Shown here: positions 18,416 to 26,626 of the stretch, piece after piece
Numbering within the stretch: the stretch's first letter is position 1
Layout of the letters: each line of letters opens with the position of its first letter
Source: Novosphingobium album (ex Hu et al. 2023)
Lineage (GTDB): Bacteria > Pseudomonadota > Alphaproteobacteria > Sphingomonadales > Sphingomonadaceae
Direction: 5' to 3'
Length of the DNA stretch: 64,000 bases
NCBI RefSeq assembly: GCF_022832385.1
Contig: NZ_JALHLE010000005.1
Span: 310,001 to 374,000, forward strand
Notes under the pieces: generated by a model
Told to the model about the DNA's origin: nothing
Seen by the model: only the letters and a program-made list of their open reading frames with translations
Databases searched by the model: none
Position numbers and translations under genes: made by a program

Positions 18416-20404
18416 ATGCCCGCGATGATGGAGCCCTTGCACACGCTTGCCGAAGCGATCGGTGTTGCCCGCACATGGTGGGATGTCGATGGCAAGGAAC
18501 AGACCGTTTCCGATGCCTCGCTGGCTGCGATTGCCACTGCGCTGGGCTATCCGGCTGGCAGTGCCGGTCAGATCGCGCAGAGCCTCGCGCAAGTGGAAGC
18601 GGAGCATCGCCATCCGCCGGTGATGATCGTGACCGAAGCGGGCCAGCCCACCCCCCTGCCCGCCAGCCTCGCCCATGCGCAGCTGACGCGCGAAGATGGC
18701 GAAACAATCGCCTTGCCGTTGGAGGGCTGGACGCTGCCGCCTGTCAGCGAGCCCGGATACTACCGCCTCCTGCTGGCAGGGCATGACCTGACGCTGGCCG
18801 TCGCCCCGAAAAGCTGCCCCGCCGTGTCAGACTTCGCCCCCGGCAAGCTGTGGGGCCCGGCGGTTCAGATCCCGGCCCTGCGCGGCACCAACGCCCACCC
18901 CTTCGGCAATTTCGGCGAACTCGACGAAGCGGTACGGCTTTTTTCCGCACGCGGGGCCGACGTCGTGGCGATCAACCCGGTCCACGCGCTGTTTCCCGGC
19001 AACGGGCATGGCTTCTCGCCCTACTCGCCTTCCAGCCGCCTCTATCTGAACAGCGCGATGGGCGCGCCCGAACTGCTCGGCCTGCCGCCGCTGCCTGCGC
19101 GTGAAGGCGGCGATCTGATCGACTGGGAAGGCGCGCTGCCCCGCCGCATGGCCGACTTGCGCGCGCTGTTCGACAGCCTCGACGAGGCCACCCGCGCCCG
19201 CATCGCAAGGGACAATGCCCCGCATGGCCATGGCCTGCGGCATCAGGCGCTGTTCGATGCGCTGGACGTCCATTTCCGCGCGCAAGGCGCCGACGGCTGG
19301 CAGCAGTGGCCCAAGGCCTATCACGATCCGGATGGCCCGGCCGCGATGGCCTTCGCCGCCGAACATGCAGAAGAGGTGGAATTCCACCTCTTCACCCAGT
19401 GGCTCGCGCGCGAGAGCCTGGCCAAAGTGCAGGCCGATGCCCGCACGGACGGCATGGCGATCGGCCTGCTGGCAGACCTGGCCGTGGGCGTTCACACCGG
19501 CGGCGCCGACAGCTGGCAGATGCGCCACGCGATGCTGCAGGGCCTCACGATCGGCGCCCCGCCCGATCCGCTGGGGCCGCTCGGGCAGAACTGGATGCTC
19601 ACCGGCTTCTCGCCGCAGGGCTTGAAGCGCAGCGGCTATGCCCCGTGGATCCAGACGATCCGCGCCGCGCTGAGCGTGGCGGGGGGGCTGCGGATCGACC
19701 ACGCCTTTGGTCTCTCGCGCCTGTGGGTGGTGCCTGCGGGCGGGGAATCGAGCGCGGGCGCCTACCTCTCCTATCCCTTCCTCGACCTGATCCGCCTCGT
19801 CGCGCTCGAAGCGCACCGGGCCAATGCCCTGATCGTCGCCGAGGATCTTGGCACCATGCCCCACGGCTTTGCCGGGCCCATCGCCGAAAAGAAGATGCTG
19901 GGAATGCGCGTGCTGTGGTTCGAGCGCGCCGCCGACGAGGGCTTCATCGGCGGGCAGGACTACGCGCCCGATAGCGTCGCGATGACCGGCACCCACGATA
20001 CCGCCACAGTCGCGGGCTGGTGGACCGGGCGCGACATCGCATGGGACGAAAAGCTGGACCGCCTGCCCGAAGGCTCCAGCCGCGAACAGGCAGAGGACCG
20101 GCGCGAGTGGGACCGGGGCCTGCTCTGGGCCACCCTCACGCACAACGCGATCCCGCGCCCGGAGCCGGATCACCCCGAGCCGGTCGCCACGGCCGCGCTG
20201 CGCCACATCGGCCACTCGGCCTCGCAGCTCGCCATCGCGCCGCTGGAGGACATCCTTGCCGAACGCGAGCAGCCCAACCTGCCCGGCACTGTCACCGAGC
20301 ATCCCAACTGGCGACGCCGGTTGACAGCGCCGTTGGAGCAGTTGCTCGACTCCCCCGCGAACGCAGCCCGGATCGAAGCGCTGGACGAGGCGCGGAAGGA
20401 ATAG
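18416..20404 (+). CDS. malQ: 4-alpha-glucanotransferase
   Basis: A GH77 amylomaltase that disproportionates maltodextrins in the cytosol. ATG 18416 has GGAG about 7 bases upstream and gives 662 residues (GTG 18404 is also in frame). The N-terminal 130 residues are the extra domain typical of proteobacterial MalQ. The catalytic parts are visible: GLRIDHAFGLSRLW (nucleophile Asp), IVAEDLGTMP (acid Glu), and the third acid in TGTHDTATVAGWW. It is convergent with the FMN dehydrogenase gene, 3 bases apart. No maltose transport or glycogen genes are adjacent; pgm lies 6 kb away. Confidence 0.95.
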   Translation: MPAMMEPLHTLAEAIGVARTWWDVDGKEQTVSDASLAAIATALGYPAGSAGQIAQSLAQVEAEHRHPPVMIVTEAGQPTPLPASLAHAQLTREDGETIALPLEGWTLPPVSEPGYYRLLLAGHDLTLAVAPKSCPAVSDFAPGKLWGPAVQIPALRGTNAHPFGNFGELDEAVRLFSARGADVVAINPVHALFPGNGHGFSPYSPSSRLYLNSAMGAPELLGLPPLPAREGGDLIDWEGALPRRMADLRALFDSLDEATRARIARDNAPHGHGLRHQALFDALDVHFRAQGADGWQQWPKAYHDPDGPAAMAFAAEHAEEVEFHLFTQWLARESLAKVQADARTDGMAIGLLADLAVGVHTGGADSWQMRHAMLQGLTIGAPPDPLGPLGQNWMLTGFSPQGLKRSGYAPWIQTIRAALSVAGGLRIDHAFGLSRLWVVPAGGESSAGAYLSYPFLDLIRLVALEAHRANALIVAEDLGTMPHGFAGPIAEKKMLGMRVLWFERAADEGFIGGQDYAPDSVAMTGTHDTATVAGWWTGRDIAWDEKLDRLPEGSSREQAEDRREWDRGLLWATLTHNAIPRPEPDHPEPVATAALRHIGHSASQLAIAPLEDILAEREQPNLPGTVTEHPNWRRRLTAPLEQLLDSPANAARIEALDEARKE

Positions 20405-20407
20405 GCG

Positions 20408-21577
20408 TCAAACGCCCTGGCATGTTTCCGGCATCAGATAACTGCGATCCAGTTCGTCCAGCCGGTTGACGCCCACCATGGCCATGGCGACGTCGATCTC
20501 GTCCGCCAGCAGGTCGATGGCGTGGCGCGCTCCCGCTTGCCCGCCCGCCGCGCACCCATAAAGCGTGGCGCGCCCGATGAGCACCGCTTTCGCGCCAATT
20601 GCCAGCGCCTTCACCACATCCGCGCCGCGCCGCACGCCGCTGTCGAACAGCACGGTCGCGCGGCCTTGCACGGCATCGACGATGTCCGCCAGCACGTCGA
20701 TCGCGGGCGGCGAGGAATCGAAATTTCGCCCGCCATGATTGGACACGGCGATGCCATCCACCCCGTGGTCGAGCGCGATACGGGCATCCTCGGCGCTGAG
20801 CACGCCCTTAATGACAAGCTTGCCCTTCCAGCGGCGCCTCAGTTCGTCAACGTCCTGCCACGATACCGAAGCCGAATTGGCGACACGGCTGACGGTGCCG
20901 GTAAGCTTGCCGCCGACTTCAGGCGGATAGTTCGCGAACTGCGGCAGCCCGCCGTGCAGGTAGTACCGCGCGATGACGGAAGCGAACCACGCAGGCCGCT
21001 TCACGAAGTCGGAGACCAGCGTCCTGTTGATCCGGACCGGATTGCCCATCCCGGCGCGCTTGTTGAATTCGCGCAGCGGCCACATCGGCGTATCGACCGT
21101 GAGCACCAGAACTTCAGCGCCGTTCTCGGCAGCGGCATCGACCACGCGCCAGGACAGGTCGCGACGCTCCCACAGGTACATCTGCATCCAGTGCCCGGAA
21201 GTGGCGCACTGGGCGATGTCCGCGAAGCTGGTCGTGGAACTGGTGGTCTGGGTGAACGGAATGCCGGTCGAAGCCGCGGCAGAGGCAATCGCGCGCTCGC
21301 CACGATACCACAGCAGGTCGGACACCCCGGTCGGCGCGATCACCAGCGGCAGCGGCTGCTTGCGCCCGAACAGCTCGATTTCGCTCGAACGCTGCGAGAC
21401 ATCGCGCAAGGTACGCGGCAGCAGCTGCAGGGCCTGCAGCGCCGCCACGTTGCGGTTGATCAGCAGGTCATCCTCGGTCCCGCGCTCGATGAATTCCCAG
21501 ATCGCGCGCGGCAGGCGGCGGCGCGCCAGATCCCGCATCTGCGCGATGTTATGCGCGCGCCGCGAAATGTCCGTCAT
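20408..21577 (-). CDS. FMN-dependent alpha-hydroxy acid dehydrogenase/oxidase
   Basis: A TIM-barrel flavoprotein of the lactate/glycolate/mandelate oxidising family; it oxidises L-2-hydroxy acids to 2-oxo acids. The 389 residues are full length. The family signature is VSNHGGRNFDSSPPAIDVL, with the catalytic His and flavin-binding Arg. VIAPTGVSDLLWYRGE, QMYLW and VLTVDTPMWPLRE are conserved positions, and LFDSGVRRGADVVKAL binds the FMN phosphate. It starts 2 bases after the stop of the upstream flavin monooxygenase gene, so the pair forms an operon. In such a pair the dehydrogenase might oxidise a hydroxy acid released by the monooxygenase, which is inference. Confidence 0.93.
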   Translation of the reverse strand: MTDISRRAHNIAQMRDLARRRLPRAIWEFIERGTEDDLLINRNVAALQALQLLPRTLRDVSQRSSEIELFGRKQPLPLVIAPTGVSDLLWYRGERAIASAAASTGIPFTQTTSSTTSFADIAQCATSGHWMQMYLWERRDLSWRVVDAAAENGAEVLVLTVDTPMWPLREFNKRAGMGNPVRINRTLVSDFVKRPAWFASVIARYYLHGGLPQFANYPPEVGGKLTGTVSRVANSASVSWQDVDELRRRWKGKLVIKGVLSAEDARIALDHGVDGIAVSNHGGRNFDSSPPAIDVLADIVDAVQGRATVLFDSGVRRGADVVKALAIGAKAVLIGRATLYGCAAGGQAGARHAIDLLADEIDVAMAMVGVNRLDELDRSYLMPETCQGV

Positions 21578-21579
21578 GC

Positions 21580-22887
21580 TCAGAGACCCAGGTTCTCACG
21601 GAAGGTCGTGCCTTCGTATTCGGTGCGGTAAATGCCGCGCTTCTGAAGGATCGGCACGACCTGATCGACAAAGTCCTCGATCGAGCTGGGCATCACGTTG
21701 GGCGTCATGTTGTAGCCATGGCAGCCGGTCTCGCGCCAGATGTGCTCGAGCTGGTCCGCCACCTGCTCGGGTGTACCGACAAGCTGCGGCATCCCGACCG
21801 CGAGCCCCCACTTGATCGCCACTTCGCGCAAGGTGAAGGGCCGGTCGCCCAGCACCGAAGTGAACGCCTTCATCAGCCCCTGCGAGGCATTGGTGGCCTG
21901 CTCCTGCATCGGCTTGTCGAGATCGATACCGCTGAAATCGACGCCCATCGTGCCCGAAAGGCGCGCCAGGCAAGCTTCGAGCGGCATGCGTTCGATCAGC
22001 TCGTCGAGCTGCCTCTTCGCCTCTTCCTCGGTGCCGCCGAGGATCGGCTGCACGCCGAAAACGACGCCCGGCGCCTTGCGGCCAATCTCGGCGGCGGCGT
22101 CCCTGAGCTGGCCCATGTAGCGCTTCATGCCGGGCAGGTTGGGCTGGATCGAGAACACCACGTCGCCATGCTCGATCCCGAACTTGAGACCGCGCCCGGA
22201 GGTGCCCGCCTGAAACAGAACGGGGCGCCCTTGCGCACTCGGCAGCACCGGACCGACCGTCTCGCAGTTGAAGAATTCGCCGTGATAATCGACAAACTTC
22301 ACCTTCGAGGGATCGGCATAGACCCCGCTCTCGCGGTCGGCGAGGATCGCACCCTCCCCGATCGAATCCCAAAGCGCGTAGCAGATCGCCATGAACTCGT
22401 CGGCCGCGTCATAGCGGCGGTCGTGTTCCATGACTTCCTTGTATCCGATCGCGCGGTGTTCGCCGCGCAAGTGGCCGGTCACGATGTTCCAGCCAACACG
22501 CCCGCCGGAGAGATAGTCCACGGTCGATAGCTGGCGCACGATCGACCACGGCTTGTACGAGGTTGTCGACATCGTCGCGGCAAGGCCAAGGTGCGTGGTC
22601 GAGGCCGCCAGCGCGGAGAGCAGCACCACCGGATCATGGCTGGGCCAGCACACGCCGTACTTCACCGCATCCTCGTGGCTGTCGCGGTAACGGTCGAACA
22701 CGCCGGGCGTATCGGCAAAGAACAGCCCGTCGAACATGCCGCGCTCGAGCGTCTTCGCCAGATCCTGCCACTTCTTGAGGTCGGCCATGGCATCGAGCCG
22801 GTTGTCCCCCGGCGCAGCCCAGCTCAGCACTGTGTGGTTGATCGGCGAATGGATCTGGAAGCTGATAAGATGGATGTGCTTGCTCAT
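21580..22887 (-). CDS. LLM-class flavin-dependent monooxygenase (NtaA/SnaA/DszA family)
   Basis: A two-component-type monooxygenase using reduced FMN supplied by a separate reductase. ATG 22887 gives 435 residues; the frame to 22968 lacks family similarity. The start MSKHIHLISFQIHSPINHT is typical. Further motifs are FFADTPGVFDRY, LSALAASTTHLGLAATMSTT, SGGRVGWNIVTG and LFQAGTSGRG. Relatives attack nitrilotriacetate, dibenzothiophene sulfone, long-chain alkanes and alkanesulfonates, so the substrate is open. It is immediately followed by the FMN hydroxy-acid dehydrogenase. No flavin reductase gene is present locally. Confidence 0.92.
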   Translation of the reverse strand: MSKHIHLISFQIHSPINHTVLSWAAPGDNRLDAMADLKKWQDLAKTLERGMFDGLFFADTPGVFDRYRDSHEDAVKYGVCWPSHDPVVLLSALAASTTHLGLAATMSTTSYKPWSIVRQLSTVDYLSGGRVGWNIVTGHLRGEHRAIGYKEVMEHDRRYDAADEFMAICYALWDSIGEGAILADRESGVYADPSKVKFVDYHGEFFNCETVGPVLPSAQGRPVLFQAGTSGRGLKFGIEHGDVVFSIQPNLPGMKRYMGQLRDAAAEIGRKAPGVVFGVQPILGGTEEEAKRQLDELIERMPLEACLARLSGTMGVDFSGIDLDKPMQEQATNASQGLMKAFTSVLGDRPFTLREVAIKWGLAVGMPQLVGTPEQVADQLEHIWRETGCHGYNMTPNVMPSSIEDFVDQVVPILQKRGIYRTEYEGTTFRENLGL

Positions 22888-23008
22888 GGCTCTGGCCTGT
22901 TCCTGCGGTTCCTCTCGTTGAGAGGCGTGATGGAACCTTGGACCGTGATGAGCAAGGGCTTTTTGCACGTATCGTATACATTACAGTCTGAATATCGACT
23001 ATTTTCGT

Positions 23009-23027
23009 CATTTTCCTAGCGAAAATG
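23009..23027. promoter_or_regulatory. 19-bp palindrome, candidate operator of the monooxygenase operon
   Basis: CATTTTC (23009-23015) and GAAAATG (23021-23027) form a perfect 7-base inverted repeat with a 5-base spacer. It lies 122 bases upstream of the monooxygenase start and 146 bases after the end of the tandem winged-helix regulator gene. Size and symmetry fit a dimeric MarR-type operator. A second overlapping symmetry, ATTTTCG with CGAAAAT at 23001 and 23020, strengthens the impression. Binding is inferred only. Confidence 0.45.
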
Positions 23028-23172
23028 GAACAATGGATATCCAATACATCGTACAGGCGACATTCCCGCGTCGCATGTCCTGATCTCGTTCCGCAAAACA
23101 GGCACCCATCGCCTGGCTCTATGACTTCGGCAACGTCTGGCCACGTCAACTCTCCCCATCGCGGAAAGGCAG

Positions 23173-23844
23173 TCACGGCACAGCTTCCAGGAATGCCGGC
23201 ATCGAATCCAGCCATTCAAAGATTGCGTCTGTCATTTCATCGAGTGCCAATTGGCTGTCGTCCGACAAATAGTACAGCCTGCGCCTCTTGTCGGCGGCCG
23301 ATTGATGAAAGTATATCAACCCCAACTCTTTCAGCTTGGCAACACTCGCATTGAATTTTGCTGAAGAAGCCTCAATAAGTTCATGAAATCTCCCATTTGC
23401 GATCCCCGGACTGGCGTAGATATACACCAGAACCTGAAAATCGCACGTAAACCGCCGCAACCTGAGAGATTCATATATATTTCTGCTGTAGCCAAGCATG
23501 ATCTTGCTTTTGTCATCAGGGGAATGCGCCGTCACAGGCCCGAATTTTCTATATGCATCCCATTGCGCATTGAACGCCAGAAGCGCTTCGTCCGACAGCC
23601 TATAGAACTTGCTCCGCAGATCGTCCGGATTCGCTTCCGCGCGCAGCACGTTTCTGCTTTCGAGAGATCTCAGTATCTTGAACAACGTCGCATTCGATCC
23701 GCTGAAGGAACGTTGCATCTCAAGCGGCGTGATCCGAACGGCATCAAACAGGAACGACGCGACCTCGTACTCGGGCACAAGGACTTTTATGCCCAACCGG
23801 GACTCCACCCGACGGATAATTTCCCTGTATTTTCCCGCCGTCAT
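23173..23844 (-). CDS. MarR-like transcriptional regulator with two winged-helix domains
   Basis: A 223-residue protein, probably a DNA-binding regulator. It contains two similar winged-helix units. Residues 28-90 include KILRSLESRNVLRAE then SKFYRLSDEALLAF, and residues 136-202 include VAKLKELGLIYF then RRRLYYLSDDSQLAL. The second copy has the MarR wing pattern D-x-R-x-x-x-Y-x-LSDD. Ordinary MarR proteins have one such domain and dimerise; here one chain carries both. Base composition is clearly lower in GC than its neighbours, suggesting acquisition. It is upstream of and co-oriented with the monooxygenase/dehydrogenase pair, and likely controls it through the palindrome at 23009-23027. The regulatory role is inferred. 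Confidence 0.75.
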   Translation of the reverse strand: MTAGKYREIIRRVESRLGIKVLVPEYEVASFLFDAVRITPLEMQRSFSGSNATLFKILRSLESRNVLRAEANPDDLRSKFYRLSDEALLAFNAQWDAYRKFGPVTAHSPDDKSKIMLGYSRNIYESLRLRRFTCDFQVLVYIYASPGIANGRFHELIEASSAKFNASVAKLKELGLIYFHQSAADKRRRLYYLSDDSQLALDEMTDAIFEWLDSMPAFLEAVP

Positions 23845-23952
23845 CTTTCTCTCTTATCGAGGCGATGATGCGAGCTTGGACCTTAGTGAAATCGACTGCA
23901 AGCGAGATCGCACCGTCCCGATAGATGCAGAATTTAGAGCTATATTATGGGC

Positions 23953-24052
23953 TGTTTTTCACGGGATCTGCGTGACAAGCATGGTCCTGCGACCCGAAGG
24001 ACGGCATTCCCGTCTTGCCCCTGACACCCTCGCTTAGGCGGGGGTGTCTTTT
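23953..24052 (+). ncRNA. Candidate small RNA made of consecutive hairpins ending in a terminator
   Basis: No protein-coding gene covers this strand. Four successive stem-loops can be drawn. CACG (23960-23963) pairs with CGTG (23971-23974). GTCCT (23984-23988) pairs with AGGAC (23998-24002). GACGG (24000-24004) pairs with CCGTC (24010-24014), competing with the previous stem. An 11-base-pair stem at 24023-24033 and 24038-24048 has a TTAG loop and is followed by TTTT, a classic terminator. A TATATT box at 23941-23946 could be a -10 element, but no good -35 hexamer is seen. The terminator has no plus-strand gene to serve, which is why I propose an sRNA of about 100 bases. It could instead be a bidirectional terminator for the K+ channel gene. 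Confidence 0.4.
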
Positions 24053-24071
24053 ACCGGCGCTTTCTCCCTCG

Positions 24072-24857
24072 CTAGCTCGCCCCTTCCGTGCGTATGTGCA
24101 GGACATGCCCGCAATGCTTGCAGTGTATCGCATCAGGATCGTGCAGGAACAGCCCGCAATCAGGGCATTCGTATTCCCGCTTCGGCGGCCGGAACAACAC
24201 CTGGATCAGCCGCACAAACAGCGAGACGCCGAATATCATGATCAGGACCGAGAGCAGCCGCCCGCTCGGGCCTGACAGGGTCACGTCACCAAAGCCGGTC
24301 GTGGTCAGCGTCGTGACCGTGAAATAGAGCGCATCGGCATAGTCGTTGATGTCTGGGTTCGCGCCATGCTGGGTCTCGAACACCAGCGCGGTGGTCACGA
24401 AAATGAAGAGCGCCAGGTTGATGCCCGCGAAAACGGTCGCCTCGTTGCGCCGGAAATAGACGAAGTCCGTCCGCAGCTGCCGCAGCAGGTGATACGAGCG
24501 CAGCAGCCGGAACGTGCGCACCACGCGCAGGAAAGCGAAGCCCTCCCCGGCGATGGGCGCCAGCAGGGACAGGATCACGATCAGGTCGGCCAGCCCCCAG
24601 AATCCGAAGGCGGTGCGTAGCCGGTTCCGGCTGACCACAATCCGCGCGGCGAAATCGAAGACAACGAATATGCCCAGCGCGAAGTCGACGATCTCGATCG
24701 TCTTCGATCCCGCGAAGAACGACGAGACGATGACATAGAGGACCATCGCCGTGTCGAACACCAGCAGGAAGTAGCCATAACCGCGGGTTGTGGCGCCATC
24801 GTCATCGTAGAGCCGCGAAAGACTGCTGCGTATGCTCACCCGGGCCGCCCCTTCCAT
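24072..24857 (-). CDS. Voltage-gated-type potassium channel with C-terminal zinc ribbon
   Basis: A 261-residue inner-membrane ion channel with six transmembrane segments. S4 is classical, with Arg at 111, 114, 117 and 120 (RVVRTFRLLR). The pore carries the K+ selectivity filter TTGFGD at residues 186-191. After S6 the chain ends in a short rubredoxin-like zinc ribbon: Cys231 and Cys234 (CPDC) with Cys246 and Cys249 (CKHC). Such a tail could tetramerise, sense redox or metal, or bind a partner. GTG at 24839 is an alternative start with a better Shine-Dalgarno (GGAAGGGG). Neighbours give no clear role. Confidence 0.88.
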   Translation of the reverse strand: MEGAARVSIRSSLSRLYDDDGATTRGYGYFLLVFDTAMVLYVIVSSFFAGSKTIEIVDFALGIFVVFDFAARIVVSRNRLRTAFGFWGLADLIVILSLLAPIAGEGFAFLRVVRTFRLLRSYHLLRQLRTDFVYFRRNEATVFAGINLALFIFVTTALVFETQHGANPDINDYADALYFTVTTLTTTGFGDVTLSGPSGRLLSVLIMIFGVSLFVRLIQVLFRPPKREYECPDCGLFLHDPDAIHCKHCGHVLHIRTEGAS

Positions 24858-24914
24858 TTCCCGCGCCAGTGTTCCCGCAATTGCGGAAAATGTCTAACCG
24901 CAAGAATGAAAGGC

Positions 24915-24941
24915 CGGGCATTGACGCGGGTCAACGGCCCG
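24915..24941 (-). terminator. Hairpin after the TauD-type dioxygenase gene
   Basis: CGGGC and TTGAC pair with GTCAA and GCCCG around a GCGG-type loop, 7 bases beyond the dioxygenase stop. On the minus strand GGCCTTTCATT follows. The T-run is short, so termination strength is uncertain. Confidence 0.5.
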
Positions 24942-24947
24942 TTTCGA

Positions 24948-25859
24948 TCACGTGTCGAGGCGGCGGCTCTTCTGCCCGTCGATCGCTGTCGCCACAGTGC
25001 CGAGCACGGTCGAGCGGCGCAGTTGGCGCGGCGCATTGCCATGGTCCGGCACCGAGCGGTGCTGTGTAGCGCGATTATCCCACATCGCGACATCGCCCGG
25101 CCGCCAGGTCCAGCGAACCGTGTTTTCCGGCTCGGTAACATAGGACTGGAGCACCTCGAAGATCTTGGCCGAATCCGAATTATTGAGCCCCACGAACCGC
25201 TTCACCCAGGACCCGAGGATCAGCGAGCGTTCGCCGGTTTCGGGATGAACCTGCACCACCGGATGCTCGGTTCGCACGACATGCTGCCTGCCACCGGCAC
25301 CGTAATCCCGCATCCGCGCCTTGTAGGTGGCCGTGAAAGTCCCGTCGAAATCGAAGTCGGTGGAATGGATCGCCCAGAGGCTCTCGGCCAGGGGCTTCAG
25401 CGGCTCGGGCAGACGGCGATAGGCATTGGCCGCATTGGCCCACATCGTGTCTCCTCCCACCGGCGGCAGCTCCATCGCGCGCAGGACGGCAAAGGCCGCC
25501 GGGTCCGGCAGAAACGTCATGTCCGTGTGCCAGATCGACGCGGCAAAAGCCTCCGAAGCCCCGAGGTCGAGGAGCGCTTCCGATTGCCCGGCTGCCCTGG
25601 CCATAGGGTGTTTCTGCAAGTCGCCGAACAGAGCGGAGAAGGCCTCCTGCGCGGCATCGTCGAGATGATGCTGGTCACGGAAGAAGATCACCTTGTGTTC
25701 CAGCAGGATGGCCCTGATCCGCGCGACAGTCTCCGCATCGAGATCGCCTGAAAGCCGCACCCCGCGCACTTCCGCGCCGATCGCACCGGTAACCGGCAAC
25801 ACTTCGATATCCCGCTCCCCGGCCTGCGCGCCCTGCGGCATGGTCATTGTATCAGCCAT
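24948..25859 (-). CDS. TauD/TfdA-family Fe(II)/2-oxoglutarate-dependent dioxygenase
   Basis: The family hydroxylates taurine, 2,4-D, alkyl sulfates and similar compounds, coupling to 2-oxoglutarate decarboxylation. ATG 25859 has GGGAGAG upstream and gives 303 residues; upstream in-frame sequence belongs to the tetR-like gene region. The iron ligands are His111 and Asp113 (WHTDMTFLP) and His267 (ATQHRSVPDHG), and the 2-oxoglutarate-binding Arg is at 281 or 282. The usual Asp-Tyr after the distal His is Asp-His here. It lies 35 bases after the TetR-family gene, so both are likely one transcript. Substrate unknown; sulfur or phenoxy compounds are candidates by family. Confidence 0.93.
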   Translation of the reverse strand: MADTMTMPQGAQAGERDIEVLPVTGAIGAEVRGVRLSGDLDAETVARIRAILLEHKVIFFRDQHHLDDAAQEAFSALFGDLQKHPMARAAGQSEALLDLGASEAFAASIWHTDMTFLPDPAAFAVLRAMELPPVGGDTMWANAANAYRRLPEPLKPLAESLWAIHSTDFDFDGTFTATYKARMRDYGAGGRQHVVRTEHPVVQVHPETGERSLILGSWVKRFVGLNNSDSAKIFEVLQSYVTEPENTVRWTWRPGDVAMWDNRATQHRSVPDHGNAPRQLRRSTVLGTVATAIDGQKSRRLDT

Positions 25860-25894
25860 CGTGTTCTCTCCCGTCGTCCATAGTCTTCGTGCGA

Positions 25895-26563
25895 TCAGGC
25901 CCCCGGCGCGCGAAGCGCAGCGGAGGCCATGCGAACGGCATCCTCGAACAGTTCCCGATCGGTTTCCGGACCGGCGCCGTGGCTTTTGCCCGCCGCCTCC
26001 AGCACGCTCATCACCAGAGCGGTGGTGGCAATCATCCGCTCGCTGAAACGCTTCTGCGCGCCGGCCGGCATAAGGTTCCGGATCGTACGTCCGAGTTCCA
26101 GCGTCACCGGAACATCGAGACCGGCCCCCATCCAGACCCAGCCCCACCGCGATCGGCCAAGGTTCAGCAGGAAGGCCGCATAGCTGCGCCTGCCCTGCGC
26201 ATTGCGCTGCTCGAACAAAGGCTGCCAGAGCACGCGCAGCGTATCTTCCAAGGAAAGACCCCTGCCCTGCATGGGCCCGGCCAGTTCGCCGCGCCGTTTC
26301 TCAAACTCCGGAAGGCGATGGCGCAGGATCGCCTCGATCAGCGCTTCCTTGTCGCCGAAATGATAGGCCACGACAGCGGTGTTCTTTGCCCCGGCAGCCG
26401 CTCCGATCTGGCGCAGGGAAACCATGTCGATACCCTGTTCCGCGAAAAGGCTTTCCGCGGCTTCGATGATCGCAAGGCAGGTGGCGTCACGCCGGGGATC
26501 GGCCCGCTTGGGACGCCCCCGCCCTTGCCGTCCCACATTCGCATCGGACATGTCTGCCGGCAT
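25895..26563 (-). CDS. TetR-family transcriptional regulator
   Basis: ATG 26563 has GGAGAGG directly upstream and gives 222 residues. The N-terminus is basic (GRGRPKRADPRRD), followed by the TetR HTH at about residues 35-75 (SLRQIGAAAGAKNTAVVAYH then FGDKEALIEAIL). The rest is a helical ligand-binding and dimer domain. It is the first gene of a unit with the TauD-type dioxygenase, so it probably represses its own operon until an inducer binds. The long inverted repeat at 26627-26672 is the obvious operator candidate. The inducer is unknown. Confidence 0.9.
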   Translation of the reverse strand: MPADMSDANVGRQGRGRPKRADPRRDATCLAIIEAAESLFAEQGIDMVSLRQIGAAAGAKNTAVVAYHFGDKEALIEAILRHRLPEFEKRRGELAGPMQGRGLSLEDTLRVLWQPLFEQRNAQGRRSYAAFLLNLGRSRWGWVWMGAGLDVPVTLELGRTIRNLMPAGAQKRFSERMIATTALVMSVLEAAGKSHGAGPETDRELFEDAVRMASAALRAPGA

Positions 26564-26626
26564 CGTCCTCTCCTGCATGCCGCGCCGCGCGCGGGCACCC
26601 TTCATCCTCTACGGGATGCAGGAGTA

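Noticed and set aside
18827..20302. 491-codon minus-strand open frame opposite malQ
   Set aside because: Antisense to a clear GH77 enzyme with all catalytic residues.
22634..23215. Minus-strand open frame overlapping the monooxygenase start, with CLFCGTRSGHATREC
   Set aside because: The CxxC-like string is tempting, but the frame runs into the monooxygenase gene out of phase and has no ribosome site.
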